From Rhynchopus euleeides (Eukaryota > Euglenozoa > Diplonemea > Diplonemida > Diplonemidae), in NCBI GenBank assembly GCA_963210315.1, contig OY723240.1, positions 1,798,001-1,862,000 on the forward strand: DNA of 64,000 bases. The letters run 5' to 3'. Within the stretch, counting starts at the first letter, position 1; each line of letters opens with the position of its first letter. Of the stretch, positions 29,015 through 40,057 are shown piece by piece. Position numbers and translations under genes: made by a program. The notes under the pieces were generated by a model. The model was given only the letters and a program-made list of their open reading frames with translations, ran no database searches and was not told the origin of the DNA.

Positions 29015-31261
29015 ATGTTCCGCGTCAGCCTGACGGCGGCGTTTGCCGCGATGGCAGCTGCGCAAGGACCAGACCATTGCAGCGGCCAGCGGGCCTGGGG
29101 GGTCGGGGTCGACAGGTGTTTACCGTTTCGCCGGTGGAGGAGCAGTCTTGCTGGATTCTCAGAGCCTTGCTGTCACAGTGTCGGACGCTGCAGGGCGACA
29201 GGTGTGGAAGACGCGAGGGGACGGCAAGGCGTTCGTCGTCGCCACGGATTTTACCCACAACAAAGACCCTGTCTTGAACGGAGGGTTCAACCTGAAGACC
29301 AACGTTTCAGTGCTGTGCGAAGTTCAAACTGTCGAGGGTGTCACAAACGACACTACACGCGTCAACATCTCTGGCAGCCTCAGCTGCGAAGGGGCCGGCG
29401 GCGCGTGTGACGTGGGATACAGTCTGGCGTTCGAGAAAAAGACAAAAACACGCGTCGACTTCTCTGTGGCTGTCCAGCTGCGCGGCAGTTGCGCCGCGAG
29501 CACGAACGCCGTGCGGTTGCTGTACGCGACGCCTGCGGACGAAGCGATCTACGGCTTCGGCGTGCAATACTCGCACTGGGACATGACGGGGCTGCGGATC
29601 CCCGTTGTCGTCTCCGAGCAGGGCGTGGGCCGCGGGCTGCAGCCCCTGACAGAGGTCCTCAACCTGGAAGCCCGCGGGCAGGGCGGCAACGCGCTGACCA
29701 CCTACGCCCCGAAGCCACTCTACTACACGACAGCGCACACGGCCGTTCTGCTCGAGTCTGACGAAGTCAGCATCTTCGACCTGAGCCGCCGCGGGCAAGT
29801 GGCGATCGACGTCCCCTTCGCGCAACCCGCAGCCTCTATCACGCTGCGGCTGTACTCAGGGAGCAGCCCTCTGGAGGTGGTCACGCAGGTGTCCGAGTTC
29901 ACAGGGCGGATGCCGCCCGTCCCCGAGTGGACGGTGGGCGGCGCTGTGGTTGGGATCGAAGGCGGGGAGGCTGTGGTGTCGCACGGGGTGGACTACCTCC
30001 TGCAGCAGGGCGTCCCCATCGCAGGCGTGTGGATGCAGGACTGGTGCGGCGTGCAGAACCTTCCCGAGGGCGTCCGGCTGATCTGCAACTGGGAGGTCGA
30101 CCAGTCGCACTACCCGAACTGGCAGACGATGACCCAAGCGTGGGCGCGGCAGGGGATCCGGACGTTGGTCTACGTGAACCCGAACCTGATGGTGGTCAGC
30201 GACTCGCAGGTGCGGCACAACTACTTCAAAGAGGCGAACGCAAGTGGATACCTCGTGAAGGACGCGAAGGGGCACACCATCCTGACGCAGTCAGGCAGCA
30301 TCCAGTTCGGCAAACTGGACCTGGCGAACCCGCAGGCGGCAGAGTGGTACGCGCGGCTCATCACGCGCAACCTGCTGGAGGAGGCAGGGGCGTCGGGCTA
30401 CATGTGCGATTTCGGAGAGTACACACCCTGGGAGGGCGCTCCTCCGGCTGGGATGACGGCCGACGGGTTCCACAACCGCTACCCGGACCTGTGGGCGGCT
30501 GTCAACAAAGCGGCAACTGCCTCCCTGGCCGGCGATGTGATGTACTTCATGAGGTCTGCGTGGCTCCATGCGCCGTCAAGCACACCGATGTTCTGGGCAG
30601 GGGACCAGATGCCGACGTGGGATGCACACGACGGGATCAAGACTGTGATTTACGCGATGTTCAGCGGCGGCGTGTCCGGCCACCAGCTCACGCACTCCGA
30701 CATCGGTGGCTACACGAGCATCGACCAGAAGCCATTCCGCTACGTGCGCTCGAAGGAGCTGCTGATGAGATGGTGCGAACTGTCGTCCTTCGCTGATGCC
30801 CTCTACCGCTCGCATCCGGGTGTCAACCAGACTCTCAACTGGCCTTCAGCGACGCCGAGACGGCGCAGCACTTCGGGAAGTTTGCTCGCGTGCACAAGGC
30901 GCTTGGGCCGTACAAGCTTCGCATCATGCGCGACGAGGTTCAGGCCAAAGGCTGGCCGCTCGTGCGGCACATGCACATGCACTACTGGCAGGACCCGGCT
31001 GTCCGCAGCCTTTCTGCTCAATTCCTCCTCGGAAGTGACGTTCTGGTAGCCCCCGTGCTGGACGAGGGTAGAACCGAAGTTCCGGTGTACCTGCCCAGTG
31101 ACGCAACGTGGGTGCACATGTGGACTGGAGTTGAAGTGCACCCACTGCCCTCGTCTCCGGGACAGACTCTCAAGGTGCGCGCTCCCCTGGGGCAGCCACC
31201 TGCCTACTGTCGGCGAGGTTCTTCAGCATGCACAATTGTGCCGCTGCTTCAGACGCTGTGA
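29015..31261 (+). CDS. Glycoside hydrolase family 31 (alpha-glucosidase / sulfoquinovosidase-like), with two frame breaks
   Basis: Starts with a secretion signal MFRVSLTAAFAAMAAAQ at 29015. The main frame then covers 29067 to about 30840, and the C-terminal part continues in another frame to the stop at 31261. Motifs typical of the YihQ-like branch of GH31 are present: GVWMQDWCG (mid-barrel), YMCDFGEYTPW carrying the presumed catalytic Asp, MRSAW, MFWAGDQ, HSDIGGY, HMHMHYWQDPA and GSDVLVAPVLDEG. It should hydrolyse alpha-glycosides outside the cell or in a vacuole. The first frame change lies between 29060 and 29105, the second near 30840-30850 (a one-base loss fits). Neither site has the GTATG donor seen in true introns here, so they are mutations or assembly errors. 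Confidence 0.75.
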
Positions 31262-31650
31262 AGCCGTGTCCGCGAGTGATGGCCATGATGATGGGTTCGT
31301 GTGCAGAAGGCGATGGCCGTGTTGAAAGAAAACGAGAAAGGGCCGCGAGAGAGTGCGTGGGTGAGGTCTCCAGCCACGCCTCTTCCCAGCGACGCCACCC
31401 CGGACTGGAGTTCTCTCTCCGCCGGGTTCCCCAACGCCAGTGTCCTGCTATTTGATGTGCTCGATTTTGACTGTTCCCGCTTCGGGAACACTTCGCCTCA
31501 TGGGCGATACCTCCCTTCGAGCTCACATGTCCCTTTGCAGAAGGCTTGCAGGTCTTCGCTGCACAGGCAAGAACCGCTTCGGAGGACAAAATCTCGCTGC
31601 TTTCACACGCACAAACCAAACTCCAGGGATTTGTTTTCTCCACCTTTCTG
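31230..31650 (+). repeat. 421-bp direct repeat, right copy
   Basis: Matches 28587-29007. Its right edge joins directly to a WD40 gene fragment, so this junction is a rearrangement breakpoint. Confidence 0.85.
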
Positions 31651-31653
31651 GGA

Positions 31654-32046
31654 CTTTTTCCGGACATCAGCACCGTCAGCCACGCACACACCCTGGAGGA
31701 GCACACTAGTCGGGTTACTGGTATCGCCCTGACCAGAGACGAGCAGCACCTGGTGTCGTGCTCTGACGACAAGTCACTCAAGGTGTGGTGCACGACCTCC
31801 CTCAGCTGCCTGCGTACGATGCAACTGGGCAACTATACCTACTCACTTGCTGTGTCACAGCCAGGTGATGTTGTTGCAGTGGAGAATTCGCGCTCCACGA
31901 CACTGTACCGCCTCAGCACAGGTGAGTGTCTGGAGGAGATCGACTTAGAGGGTGATGGTGTTGCGCTCAGCCCCTGTGGGAGGTGGGTCTTCACACCGAG
32001 CTCCGCTTCTATCTCTGTGCGTGATGTGGCTTCTGTTTCAACCTGA
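31654..32046 (+). pseudogene. 3' fragment of a ubiquitin-like/WD40 gene
   Basis: Encodes the last three blades of the family (from DISTVSHAHTLEEHTSRV through LKVWC and the SVST end), aligning with 33477-33863 of the next copy. The N-terminus is absent; upstream lies the 421-bp repeat. An in-frame extension into that repeat exists but is fortuitous. Confidence 0.8.
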
Positions 32047-32735
32047 GTGCAGTGACCCAGGACCCTGCCTCCTTTGTATCGTCTTGCTTTCTAGCCTCCC
32101 AGCACAGCACCTCCTGACCTCCTGCTCCTCGGAGCCGGCTGTGCGGTGCCGAATGATTGGCTCTGTGCGGAGGGTGATCTGGTTAGCCTTCGCCCTTTTG
32201 GGAAGGCACTGTGGGTCGTGCACACCGATGTTTTCCCATCCCTTTTGTGATTTCATCCTCCCACTCCCCCCTCCCTCACGAGACCTACATGCGCGGCGAG
32301 CGCTCCCACCAGTCCGGAGGAAGTACTCTGAGAAGAGAAGGGCAACTGGGTGGGCTGACCCCCTCAGGCGGGCGGTGGGCTACTCCAACCCGGACCTCCG
32401 TGCAGGGCGGTCGCTGTGGAGGACCAAGGACGACGGGGGCGTCCGTAGGTCTTGGTATTTCAGTTCTTTGGGCTCAGGGTGGTGGGGCAAGGCGGCGACG
32501 TGCAGGCGTGAGACGGCTTTGACCAGTCCAGGACACGACTCTTGCCCGACCCGCCACAACCCCAGCCCACGCAGGAGGCACTTCTCAACCCCGACCCCCC
32601 GGCCGTCTTCCGTGGCTTCCAGGCCACGACTTTGAGACACACTGGCTTTGATTCCTATTCACACATCGCACACAGCACACACCGCCGCCCCCTCCAGGTG
32701 TCAGCGTGCAAAGGGAAGACTGGATATCCAGAACC

Positions 32736-33863
32736 ATGGAGGTGTCTGTCCGTCATGCCGGGACCGGAGACAGCTGTGTCGTCGGAGTTCCGGAAGGCGG
32801 TACTGTGGTAGGGTTGAAGGCGGATGCGCTGGAGGAGATGTTTGAGGGTTCCATCAACGCAATCTGTGAGGCTGCATGCGTGGCAGCACACATCGAAGGG
32901 TGTGAGGAGGAGCTGGACGATGCGCAGCGCGTTGCCGACACAGGTCTTGAGGACGGGGATGCTGTCCAGCTCATCCCGCGCTGGCCCAACGTCAAGGCTC
33001 CCGCAGTCTACTCAAGTTCGCACGGCAGCGAAGTATACCGCATCACACTGTCGAGGTGTGGGAGGCTGTGTGCAGTGGGTTACGACAACGGGCACATCAC
33101 TGTGTTTGACACCACCACCGCTGCTGTGGTGGCGGATGTTACACACGGCAACAAGAGCATTGCTCACATCGCGTTCTCTGTCTGTGGGACATGGGTGGCA
33201 ACATGCTCTCTTGACGGTACAATCTGCGTGTGGCTCACAGGAACGTGGGAGGTAGTGGTGAGGGTGCTGGACCACGAGAGCACCGCCAATGTTACTGCCG
33301 CATGGTCACACTGCGGACGTCTGGTGTCCGGAGATGAATCAGGCGAAGTGCGTGTGTGGGACTTGAAGGGCACACCGAGCGCCACAGTGCTTGAGGGTCA
33401 CAGCGATGATGTTCTCAGCATTGCTGTGTCGAACACGCGGATCTTCAGCGGGTCAGCTGACAACAGCATCCGTGTGTGGGACATCAGCACCCTGACACAC
33501 ACGCACACCCTGAATGAGCACACTGATTTGGTTACCGGTATCGCCCTGACCAGAGACGAGCATCACCTGGTGTCGTGCTCTGACGACAAGTCACTCAAGG
33601 TGTGGTGCACGACCTCCCTCAGCTGCCTGCGTACTGTGCAACTGGGCAACTACACCTACTCACTTGCTGTGTCACAGCCAGGTGATGTTGTTGCAGTGGA
33701 GTATTCGCGCTCCACGACACTGCACCGCCTCAGCACTGGTGAGTGTCTGGGGAAGATCGACTTAGAGGGCAATGGAGTTGCGCTCAGCACCTGTGGGAGG
33801 TGGGTCTTCACACCTAGCTCCGCTTCTGTCTCTGTGCGTGCTGTGTGTTCTGTTTCAACCTGA
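32736..33863 (+). CDS. Ubiquitin-like + WD40 repeat protein (family member 2)
   Basis: 375 residues, the same architecture as the 27196 gene: ubiquitin-like residues 1-92, then seven blades (ITVFD, ICVWL, VRVWD, IRVWD, LKVWC, TTLHR, VSVRA). It differs from the 34553 copy by two residues (Thr/Ser in the third blade, His/Gln in the fifth). First full unit of the tandem array. Confidence 0.85.
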   Translation: MEVSVRHAGTGDSCVVGVPEGGTVVGLKADALEEMFEGSINAICEAACVAAHIEGCEEELDDAQRVADTGLEDGDAVQLIPRWPNVKAPAVYSSSHGSEVYRITLSRCGRLCAVGYDNGHITVFDTTTAAVVADVTHGNKSIAHIAFSVCGTWVATCSLDGTICVWLTGTWEVVVRVLDHESTANVTAAWSHCGRLVSGDESGEVRVWDLKGTPSATVLEGHSDDVLSIAVSNTRIFSGSADNSIRVWDISTLTHTHTLNEHTDLVTGIALTRDEHHLVSCSDDKSLKVWCTTSLSCLRTVQLGNYTYSLAVSQPGDVVAVEYSRSTTLHRLSTGECLGKIDLEGNGVALSTCGRWVFTPSSASVSVRAVCSVST

Positions 33864-34552
33864 GTGCAGTGACCCAGGACCCTGCCTCCTTTGTATCGTC
33901 TTGCTTTCTAGCCTCCCAGCACAGCACCTCCTGACCTCCTGCTCCTCGGAGCCGGCTGTGCGGTGCCGAATGATTGGCTCTGTGCGGAGGGTGATCTGGT
34001 TAGCCTTCGCCCTTTTGGGAAGGCACTGTGGGTCGTGCACACCGATGTTTTCCCATCCCTTTTGTGATTTCATCCTCCCACTCCCCCCTCCCTCACGAGA
34101 CCTACATGCGCGGCGAGCGCTCCCACCAGTCCGGAGGAAGTACTCTGAGAAGAGAAGGGCAACTGGGTGGGCTGACCCCCTCAGGCGGGCGGTGGGCTAC
34201 TCCAACCCGGACCTCCGTGCAGGGCGGTCGCTGTGGAGGACCAAGGACGACGGGGGCGTCCGTAGGTCTTGGTATTTCAGTTCTTTGGGCTCAGGGTGGT
34301 GGGGCAAGGCGGCGACGTGCAGGCGTGAGACGGCTTTGACCAGTCCAGGACACGACTCTTGCCCGACCCGCCACAACCCCAGCCCACGCAGGAGGCACTT
34401 CTCAACCCCGACCCCCCGGCCGTCTTCCGTGGCTTCCAGGCCACGACTTTGAGACACACTGGCTTTGATTCCTATTCACACATCGCACACAGCACACACC
34501 GCCGCCCCCTCCAGGTGTCAGCGTGCAAAGGGAAGACTGGATATCCAGAACC

Positions 34553-35680
34553 ATGGAGGTGTCTGTCCGTCATGCCGGGACCGGAGACAGCTGTGTCGTC
34601 GGAGTTCCGGAAGGCGGTACTGTGGTAGGGTTGAAGGCGGATGCGCTGGAGGAGATGTTTGAGGGTTCCATCAACGCAATCTGTGAGGCTGCATGCGTGG
34701 CAGCACACATCGAAGGGTGTGAGGAGGAGCTGGACGATGCGCAGCGCGTTGCCGACACAGGTCTTGAGGACGGGGATGCTGTCCAGCTCATCCCGCGCTG
34801 GCCCAACGTCAAGGCTCCCGCAGTCTACTCAAGTTCGCACGGCAGCGAAGTATACCGCATCACACTGTCGAGGTGTGGGAGGCTGTGTGCAGTGGGTTAC
34901 GACAACGGGCACATCACTGTGTTTGACACCACCACCGCTGCTGTGGTGGCGGATGTTACACACGGCAACAAGAGCATTGCTCACATCGCGTTCTCTGTCT
35001 GTGGGACATGGGTGGCAACATGCTCTCTTGACGGTACAATCTGCGTGTGGCTCACAGGAACGTGGGAGGTAGTGGTGAGGGTGCTGGACCACGAGAGCAC
35101 CGCCAATGTTAGTGCCGCATGGTCACACTGCGGACGTCTGGTGTCCGGAGATGAATCAGGCGAAGTGCGTGTGTGGGACTTGAAGGGCACACCGAGCGCC
35201 ACAGTGCTTGAGGGTCACAGCGATGATGTTCTCAGCATTGCTGTGTCGAACACGCGGATCTTCAGCGGGTCAGCTGACAACAGCATCCGTGTGTGGGACA
35301 TCAGCACCCTGACACACACGCACACCCTGAATGAGCACACTGATTTGGTTACCGGTATCGCCCTGACCAGAGACGAGCAGCACCTGGTGTCGTGCTCTGA
35401 CGACAAGTCACTCAAGGTGTGGTGCACGACCTCCCTCAGCTGCCTGCGTACTGTGCAACTGGGCAACTACACCTACTCACTTGCTGTGTCACAGCCAGGT
35501 GATGTTGTTGCAGTGGAGTATTCGCGCTCCACGACACTGCACCGCCTCAGCACTGGTGAGTGTCTGGGGAAGATCGACTTAGAGGGCAATGGAGTTGCGC
35601 TCAGCACCTGTGGGAGGTGGGTCTTCACACCTAGCTCCGCTTCTGTCTCTGTGCGTGCTGTGTGTTCTGTTTCAACCTGA
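34553..35680 (+). CDS. Ubiquitin-like + WD40 repeat protein (family member 3)
   Basis: 375 residues, virtually identical to the preceding unit in coding and flanking DNA, so duplicated very recently or kept alike by gene conversion. Intact frame with the same start MEVSVRHAGTG and end SVST. Confidence 0.85.
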   Translation: MEVSVRHAGTGDSCVVGVPEGGTVVGLKADALEEMFEGSINAICEAACVAAHIEGCEEELDDAQRVADTGLEDGDAVQLIPRWPNVKAPAVYSSSHGSEVYRITLSRCGRLCAVGYDNGHITVFDTTTAAVVADVTHGNKSIAHIAFSVCGTWVATCSLDGTICVWLTGTWEVVVRVLDHESTANVSAAWSHCGRLVSGDESGEVRVWDLKGTPSATVLEGHSDDVLSIAVSNTRIFSGSADNSIRVWDISTLTHTHTLNEHTDLVTGIALTRDEQHLVSCSDDKSLKVWCTTSLSCLRTVQLGNYTYSLAVSQPGDVVAVEYSRSTTLHRLSTGECLGKIDLEGNGVALSTCGRWVFTPSSASVSVRAVCSVST

Positions 35681-36368
35681 GTGCAGTGACCCAGGACCCT
35701 GCCTCCTTTGTATCGTCTTGCTTTCTAGCCTCCCAGCACAGCACCTCCTGACCTCCTGCTCCTCGGAGCCGGCTGTGCGGTGCCGAATGATTGGCTCTGT
35801 GCGGAGGGTGATCTGGTTAGCCTTCGCCCTTTTGGGAAGGCACTGTGGGTCGTGCACACCGATGTTTTCCCATCCCTTTTGTGATTTCATCCTCCCACTC
35901 CCCCCTCCCTCACGAGACCTACATGCGCGGCGAGCGCTCCCACCAGTCCGGAGGAAGTACTCTGAGAAGAAAAGGGCAACTGGGTGGGCTGACCCCCTCA
36001 GGCGGGCGGTGGGCTACTCCAACCCGGACCTCCGTGCAGGTTGGTCGCTCTGGAGGACCAAGGACGACGGGGGCGTCCGTAGGTCTTGGTATTTCAGTTC
36101 TTTGGGCTCAGGGTGGTGGGGCAAGGCGGCGACGTGCAGGCGTGAGACGGCTTTGACCAGTCCAGGACACGACTCTTGCCCGACCCGCCACAACCCCGTC
36201 CCACGAAGGAAGCACCTCTCAACCCCGACCCGCCGGCCGTCTTCCGTGGCTTCCAGGCCACGACTTTGAGACACTGCCTTTGAGTCCCATACACGTCATC
36301 GCACACAGCACACACCGCCGCCCCCTCCAGGTGTCAGCGTGCAAAGGGAAGACTGGATAGCCAGAACC

Positions 36369-37125
36369 ATGGAGGTGTCTGTCCGTCATGCCGGGACCGG
36401 AGACAGCTGTGTCGTCGGAGTTCCGGAAGGCGGTACTGTGGTGGGGCTGAAGGCGGATGCGCTGGAGGAGCTGTTTGAGGGTCCCATCAACGCAATCTGT
36501 GAGGCTGCCTGCGTGGCAGCACACATCGAAGGGTGCGAGGAGGAGCTGGACGATGCGCAGCGCGTTGCCGACACAGGTCTTGAGGACGGGGATGCTGTCC
36601 AGCTCATCCCGCGCTGGCCCAACGTCAAGGCTCCCGCAGTCTACTCAAGTTCGCACGGCAGCAAGGTATCCTGCGTCATACTGTCGAGGTGTGTGACGCT
36701 GTGTGCAGTGGGTTACGAATACGGGCACATCACTGTGTTTGACACCACCACCGCTGCTGTGGTGGCGGATGTTACACACGGCCACAGGAATATTTCTCAC
36801 ATTGCATTCTCTGTCTGTGGGACATGGGTGGCAACATGCTCTCGTGACGGTACAATCTGCGTGTGGCTCACAGGAACGTGGGAGGTAGCGGTCAGCGTGC
36901 TGGACCACCACAGCCGCACCGTTTATTGTGCCGCATGGTCACACTGCGGACGTCTGGTGTCCGGAGATATATCAGGCGAAGTGCGTGTGTGGGGCTTGAA
37001 GGCCACACCGAGCGCCACAGTGCTTAGAGGGCAATGGTGTTGCACTCAGCACCTGTGAGAGGTGGGTCTTCAAACCTAGCTCCGCTTCTATCTCTGTGCG
37101 TGCTGTGTGTTCCGTTTCAACCTGT
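36369..37125 (+). pseudogene. Ubiquitin-like/WD40 gene with internal deletion (family member 4)
   Basis: The first 218 or so codons match the family, with more substitutions than members 2 and 3. Near 37022 the sequence jumps from the end of blade 3 (ATVL) to the family's blade 7, losing about 360 bp. The frame then ends early at 37058 (RGQWCCTQHL); the out-of-frame remainder to about 37125 still matches the family 3' end. Both deletion edges carry GAGGG, which suggests microhomology-mediated joining. Confidence 0.8.
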
Positions 37126-38319
37126 GTGCAGTGACCCAGGACCCTGCCTGCTTTGTATCGGCTTGCTTTCTAGCCTCCCAGCACAGCACCTCCTGACCTG
37201 CTCCTCGGAGCCGGCTGTGCAGTGCATCTGAGACGAGAAGAGGGGGGCAAATGATTAGCGCAGTGCCATTTGCTGGATCGTGTGAAGGCATCACTGTGTA
37301 ACAGTGTATGGTGTTGATCATGTTGGATTAGCGGAACAAACAAACCCCCCCCCCAATGTTGTGACAAGCAAAACTTGTAAGTTCTGCAGGAATTTACACA
37401 TTCTTAAACCTTGATACCAAGACATTGGAATAGCGGACCTGCATCATCATACAGAAGCCCACAAGAGACCGCTCCGCGAAGAGTGATGCACTGGAGGCCT
37501 TCGCTCTGTGCCACACTGGACACTGCGTGTCAAACTGTGTAACTCTACAGACAGTTATGTGAGACGATTCGCCTTTTCTCACTTTTCTGCATTTCTGAGC
37601 GAAGCCCCCTGCTTTCCACCTCGTTGTCTCTGTCACACCACGGCTAGCAGGTGAGCACGACTTCCGACTGGTCAGCACAGCCGAGAGTGTGTTGCACATG
37701 ACTGTGGCAGGTTATCAAGAATTCTCAGCACACCAACACGCCCTGCAGGAGCACTTGCCTCTCTACACATCCCGCCTGTAGTGCGGCCAGCATACCCAGG
37801 GTGGACTCAGCTGCTCTGTACGTACTCAGCATCTCACACCACCTCCCCTTTCCCCACCAGCCGATGCCTTTTGCAAAGGGTGGCTGTTAACACCGCCAAA
37901 CACCCTTTTTTGCCCCTTCTTCCTGACCCCTCCCCACCAACACCCGTGGCACGTGCAGGGGTCGCTGGATGAAGCAGCTGCCCCGCAGTTGCATGCAGCG
38001 GAACTGAAAGGCTGTGAGTAAAAGTTTCAAGAAAATAAGTATAGCTAACCAACATAGAAAAAAAAACACCAACGGGAAGTGATCGCGCCCCTTGTCTGAG
38101 AGAAGTTGTCATTTCCAGTTTGTTTCCTTCGCTGATTTGCTCGTTCTCTACTAACAGTTCCAAAAATACGTCCGCATGAGTTTGACGCTTCCAGACTCCG
38201 GACCTGCAGGCGGATAACATTATATTGCCATTCACTTGCCCCCCTTCCCCCTCCTCGTGTCCCCACCTCCCCTCACACCCCACGGGTTGCCCGTCACGCG
38301 CTGGCCCTCATAGGGGAAG
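37126..38319. other. Intergenic with two small dispersed repeats
   Basis: No supported gene. 37334-37425 is repeated at 46045-46140 (AACAAACAAACCCC, then an ACAAG/CTTGT hairpin, ending CCTTGATACCAAGACAT). 37492-37607 is a stem-bounded CTTCGCTC-type element. TGTTGGATTAGCGGA at 37321 matches 15 bp of the GVT type B tail. Confidence 0.6.
37492..37607 (+). repeat. Stem-bounded CTTCGCTC-type element, copy 2
   Basis: Begins GGCCTTCGCTCTGTG and ends CTGAGCGAAGCC, a terminal stem of about 11 bp. Internal motifs shared with the inverted copy at 50615-50695 include GTCAAACTGTGT and CTGCATTTCTGAGCGA. Confidence 0.6.
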
Positions 38320-39228
38320 ATGATGAAGCAGAAGGCGAACCCAATTGTGGATGAATTTGTCCCTCCGAAGAAGGCGCATATCAAGGCATCGAGCGACGCG
38401 GCGGTGCTTGTCAAGAGCGCAGCGCTTGGCGATGTTGAAAAGGTGCGGCAGGTGTGTGGGAACGTGCATCCTGGGAGCTCGTGGTGGGCAGCCGCGTTGA
38501 GGAAGGCTGCGGCAAACGGCTCCCTCGACGTCGTCCGCGCGATGTTCAGCGGGATGCGCAGCAAGCGTGGTGCGGAGGCGGTTTGGGGGAGCCACCTGCA
38601 TGCTGCCGCCATCTTTGCCGCGCAGAACGGCCACACCGAGGTGCTGCAAGAGCTGCTGCGCCACGGTGCCCCCGTCGCGCTCCTGGGCATCGACACACCG
38701 CTGAACTGTGCGGCGCGGGCTGGGCACGTCGGCACCGCGAACCTCCTGCTGTCCGCTGGAGCTCCGACATCACAGTACGGCAACATCAACCAGGACTCCC
38801 CCATGTCGACGGCACGGAAGCATAACCGCGCGGCTATCGCACACCTGCTGCGGCAGTGGTCGCACGCGCCGCCTCCTGAAAGGAAGCAGAAAAAGGCGGG
38901 GCGGAGTCGTTTCCAGCCGCGGCCACCGCCGCGGTTCATCTCGCCGACGCCTCCTGTGCCTGCGCTGTCTAGCGTAGAGACACGGGAGACGCGCGAAAGG
39001 GCGTCCCTCAGGGCTGAGGAGGCGGAGAAGCGTGACTATCTGGGGACGTGTTTTGCAAAGCCGCCGGAGCGGCCGCGCGTGGGGAAGCGTCGGGTCACGA
39101 CAGCGACGTCCAGCGGCGGGAGGCGGACAAGCCTAGCTTCAAGCAGCATGTCCAGCATGCTTTCATATATGCGCCGTCCGACGCGAGGGGCAGATACGGC
39201 GTCGATCTGCTCATTTGACAAAATCTGA
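38320..39228 (+). CDS. Ankyrin-repeat protein
   Basis: 302 residues. Residues 28-185 contain about four to five ankyrin repeats (DAAVLVKSAALGDVEKVRQV; AALRKAAANGSLDVVRAMF; LHAAAIFAAQNGHTEVLQEL; TPLNCAARAGHVGTANLLLSAG; a weaker last one ending AAIAHLLRQW). The C-terminal 115 residues are basic and Ser/Pro-rich with no domain. It should act as a protein-binding scaffold; partner unknown. Two Mets open the frame; the first is taken. Confidence 0.8.
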   Translation: MMKQKANPIVDEFVPPKKAHIKASSDAAVLVKSAALGDVEKVRQVCGNVHPGSSWWAAALRKAAANGSLDVVRAMFSGMRSKRGAEAVWGSHLHAAAIFAAQNGHTEVLQELLRHGAPVALLGIDTPLNCAARAGHVGTANLLLSAGAPTSQYGNINQDSPMSTARKHNRAAIAHLLRQWSHAPPPERKQKKAGRSRFQPRPPPRFISPTPPVPALSSVETRETRERASLRAEEAEKRDYLGTCFAKPPERPRVGKRRVTTATSSGGRRTSLASSSMSSMLSYMRRPTRGADTASICSFDKI

Positions 39229-40048
39229 GCGCATCAGGGGGGGTTGGGTGGTGACCTTGTCGAAACGTTCCGTGTGGGGGGGGGGGGGGGGGGGCCTGTC
39301 CAGCGCAGCTTCCGTTGCGGGTGGTTGGTCCGCCCAAGGCGCAGGCATGGGGGTGGGGATGTCTCGAAGCTTCTGTCTGAACCCAAGTCAGCCCTTGGGG
39401 AAGAAAACTGAACCACATCCACGACTCTACTCTACCCCTATCCCAAAAGGGTGGGGGGGGGGGTCTTAAACTTTTTGTTGCTTTGGCGGAGCCAACTGGG
39501 CATTGAGCTGGATCGTGGGACCCGACTTACACAACTCCATCAGCCACCTAGACCTGGAGAACACCCCACACGCCTGCTGCGGGTGTGGTGTGTCCTGCAT
39601 GATCTGCATAGCAAAGTTTCCTGCGTTGTTAGCACAACTCCAAAACAGCAATGCCTTGGGGTCGAGGACGCCATAAAACCATGTCTTGCGTTTCAAGAGC
39701 TTCTGGCACACCGCGGGAGAAGGTAGGGGTAGGGTCCACCATCCTCCTACCGGAGCGTGCATTCCAGAGCAACCACCCCGCCCCCACGAACTGCGTCCGC
39801 GAGGCACAGCAAGTCAGCGGATTCATTGAGGCCCCCCGCCCCCCCTCCCCGCCATCATGACGGGGTGGCCTGACCGAAGAGTGGGCATGCAGCTTTGTAG
39901 CTTTGCTGCATTGTTGTCTGTGCCTGTGTCTTGGCGGTACACACACCCTCCTGGCGGACCGAGACACACCTGTGTGGGATCGAGGTGCACGCTGTCGACA
40001 CGCTGTCAGGCCGTGAGGAGCCTCTAGAGATCGAACCCGACGCGACGG
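39229..40048. other. Intergenic; no supported gene
   Basis: G-runs at 39270-39290 and 39450-39465. Frames of about 110 codons on both strands have no recognised domain. Its right end is the original 5' flank of the DUF4116 gene, now displaced by a foldback insertion. Confidence 0.5.
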
Positions 40049-40057
40049 TATCTACGA

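Larger units (their letters stand above)
32047..37058 (+). repeat. Tandem array of 1.8-kb WD40 gene units
   Basis: Units of 1817 and 1816 bp (32047-33863, 33864-35680, 35681 onward) each contain about 690 bp of flank followed by a WD40 gene. The first two are almost identical across flank and gene. The flank holds a conserved plus-strand frame ending about 100 bp before each ATG (for example 31952-32635) whose protein status is doubtful, and a GCCTTC/GAAGGC hairpin about 150 bp after each stop. Confidence 0.85.

Noticed and set aside
31952-32635. 227-codon frame between WD40 genes (repeated at 33772 and 35589)
   Set aside because: It starts inside the WD40 3' end in another frame and is preserved only because the whole unit was duplicated; no domain recognised.
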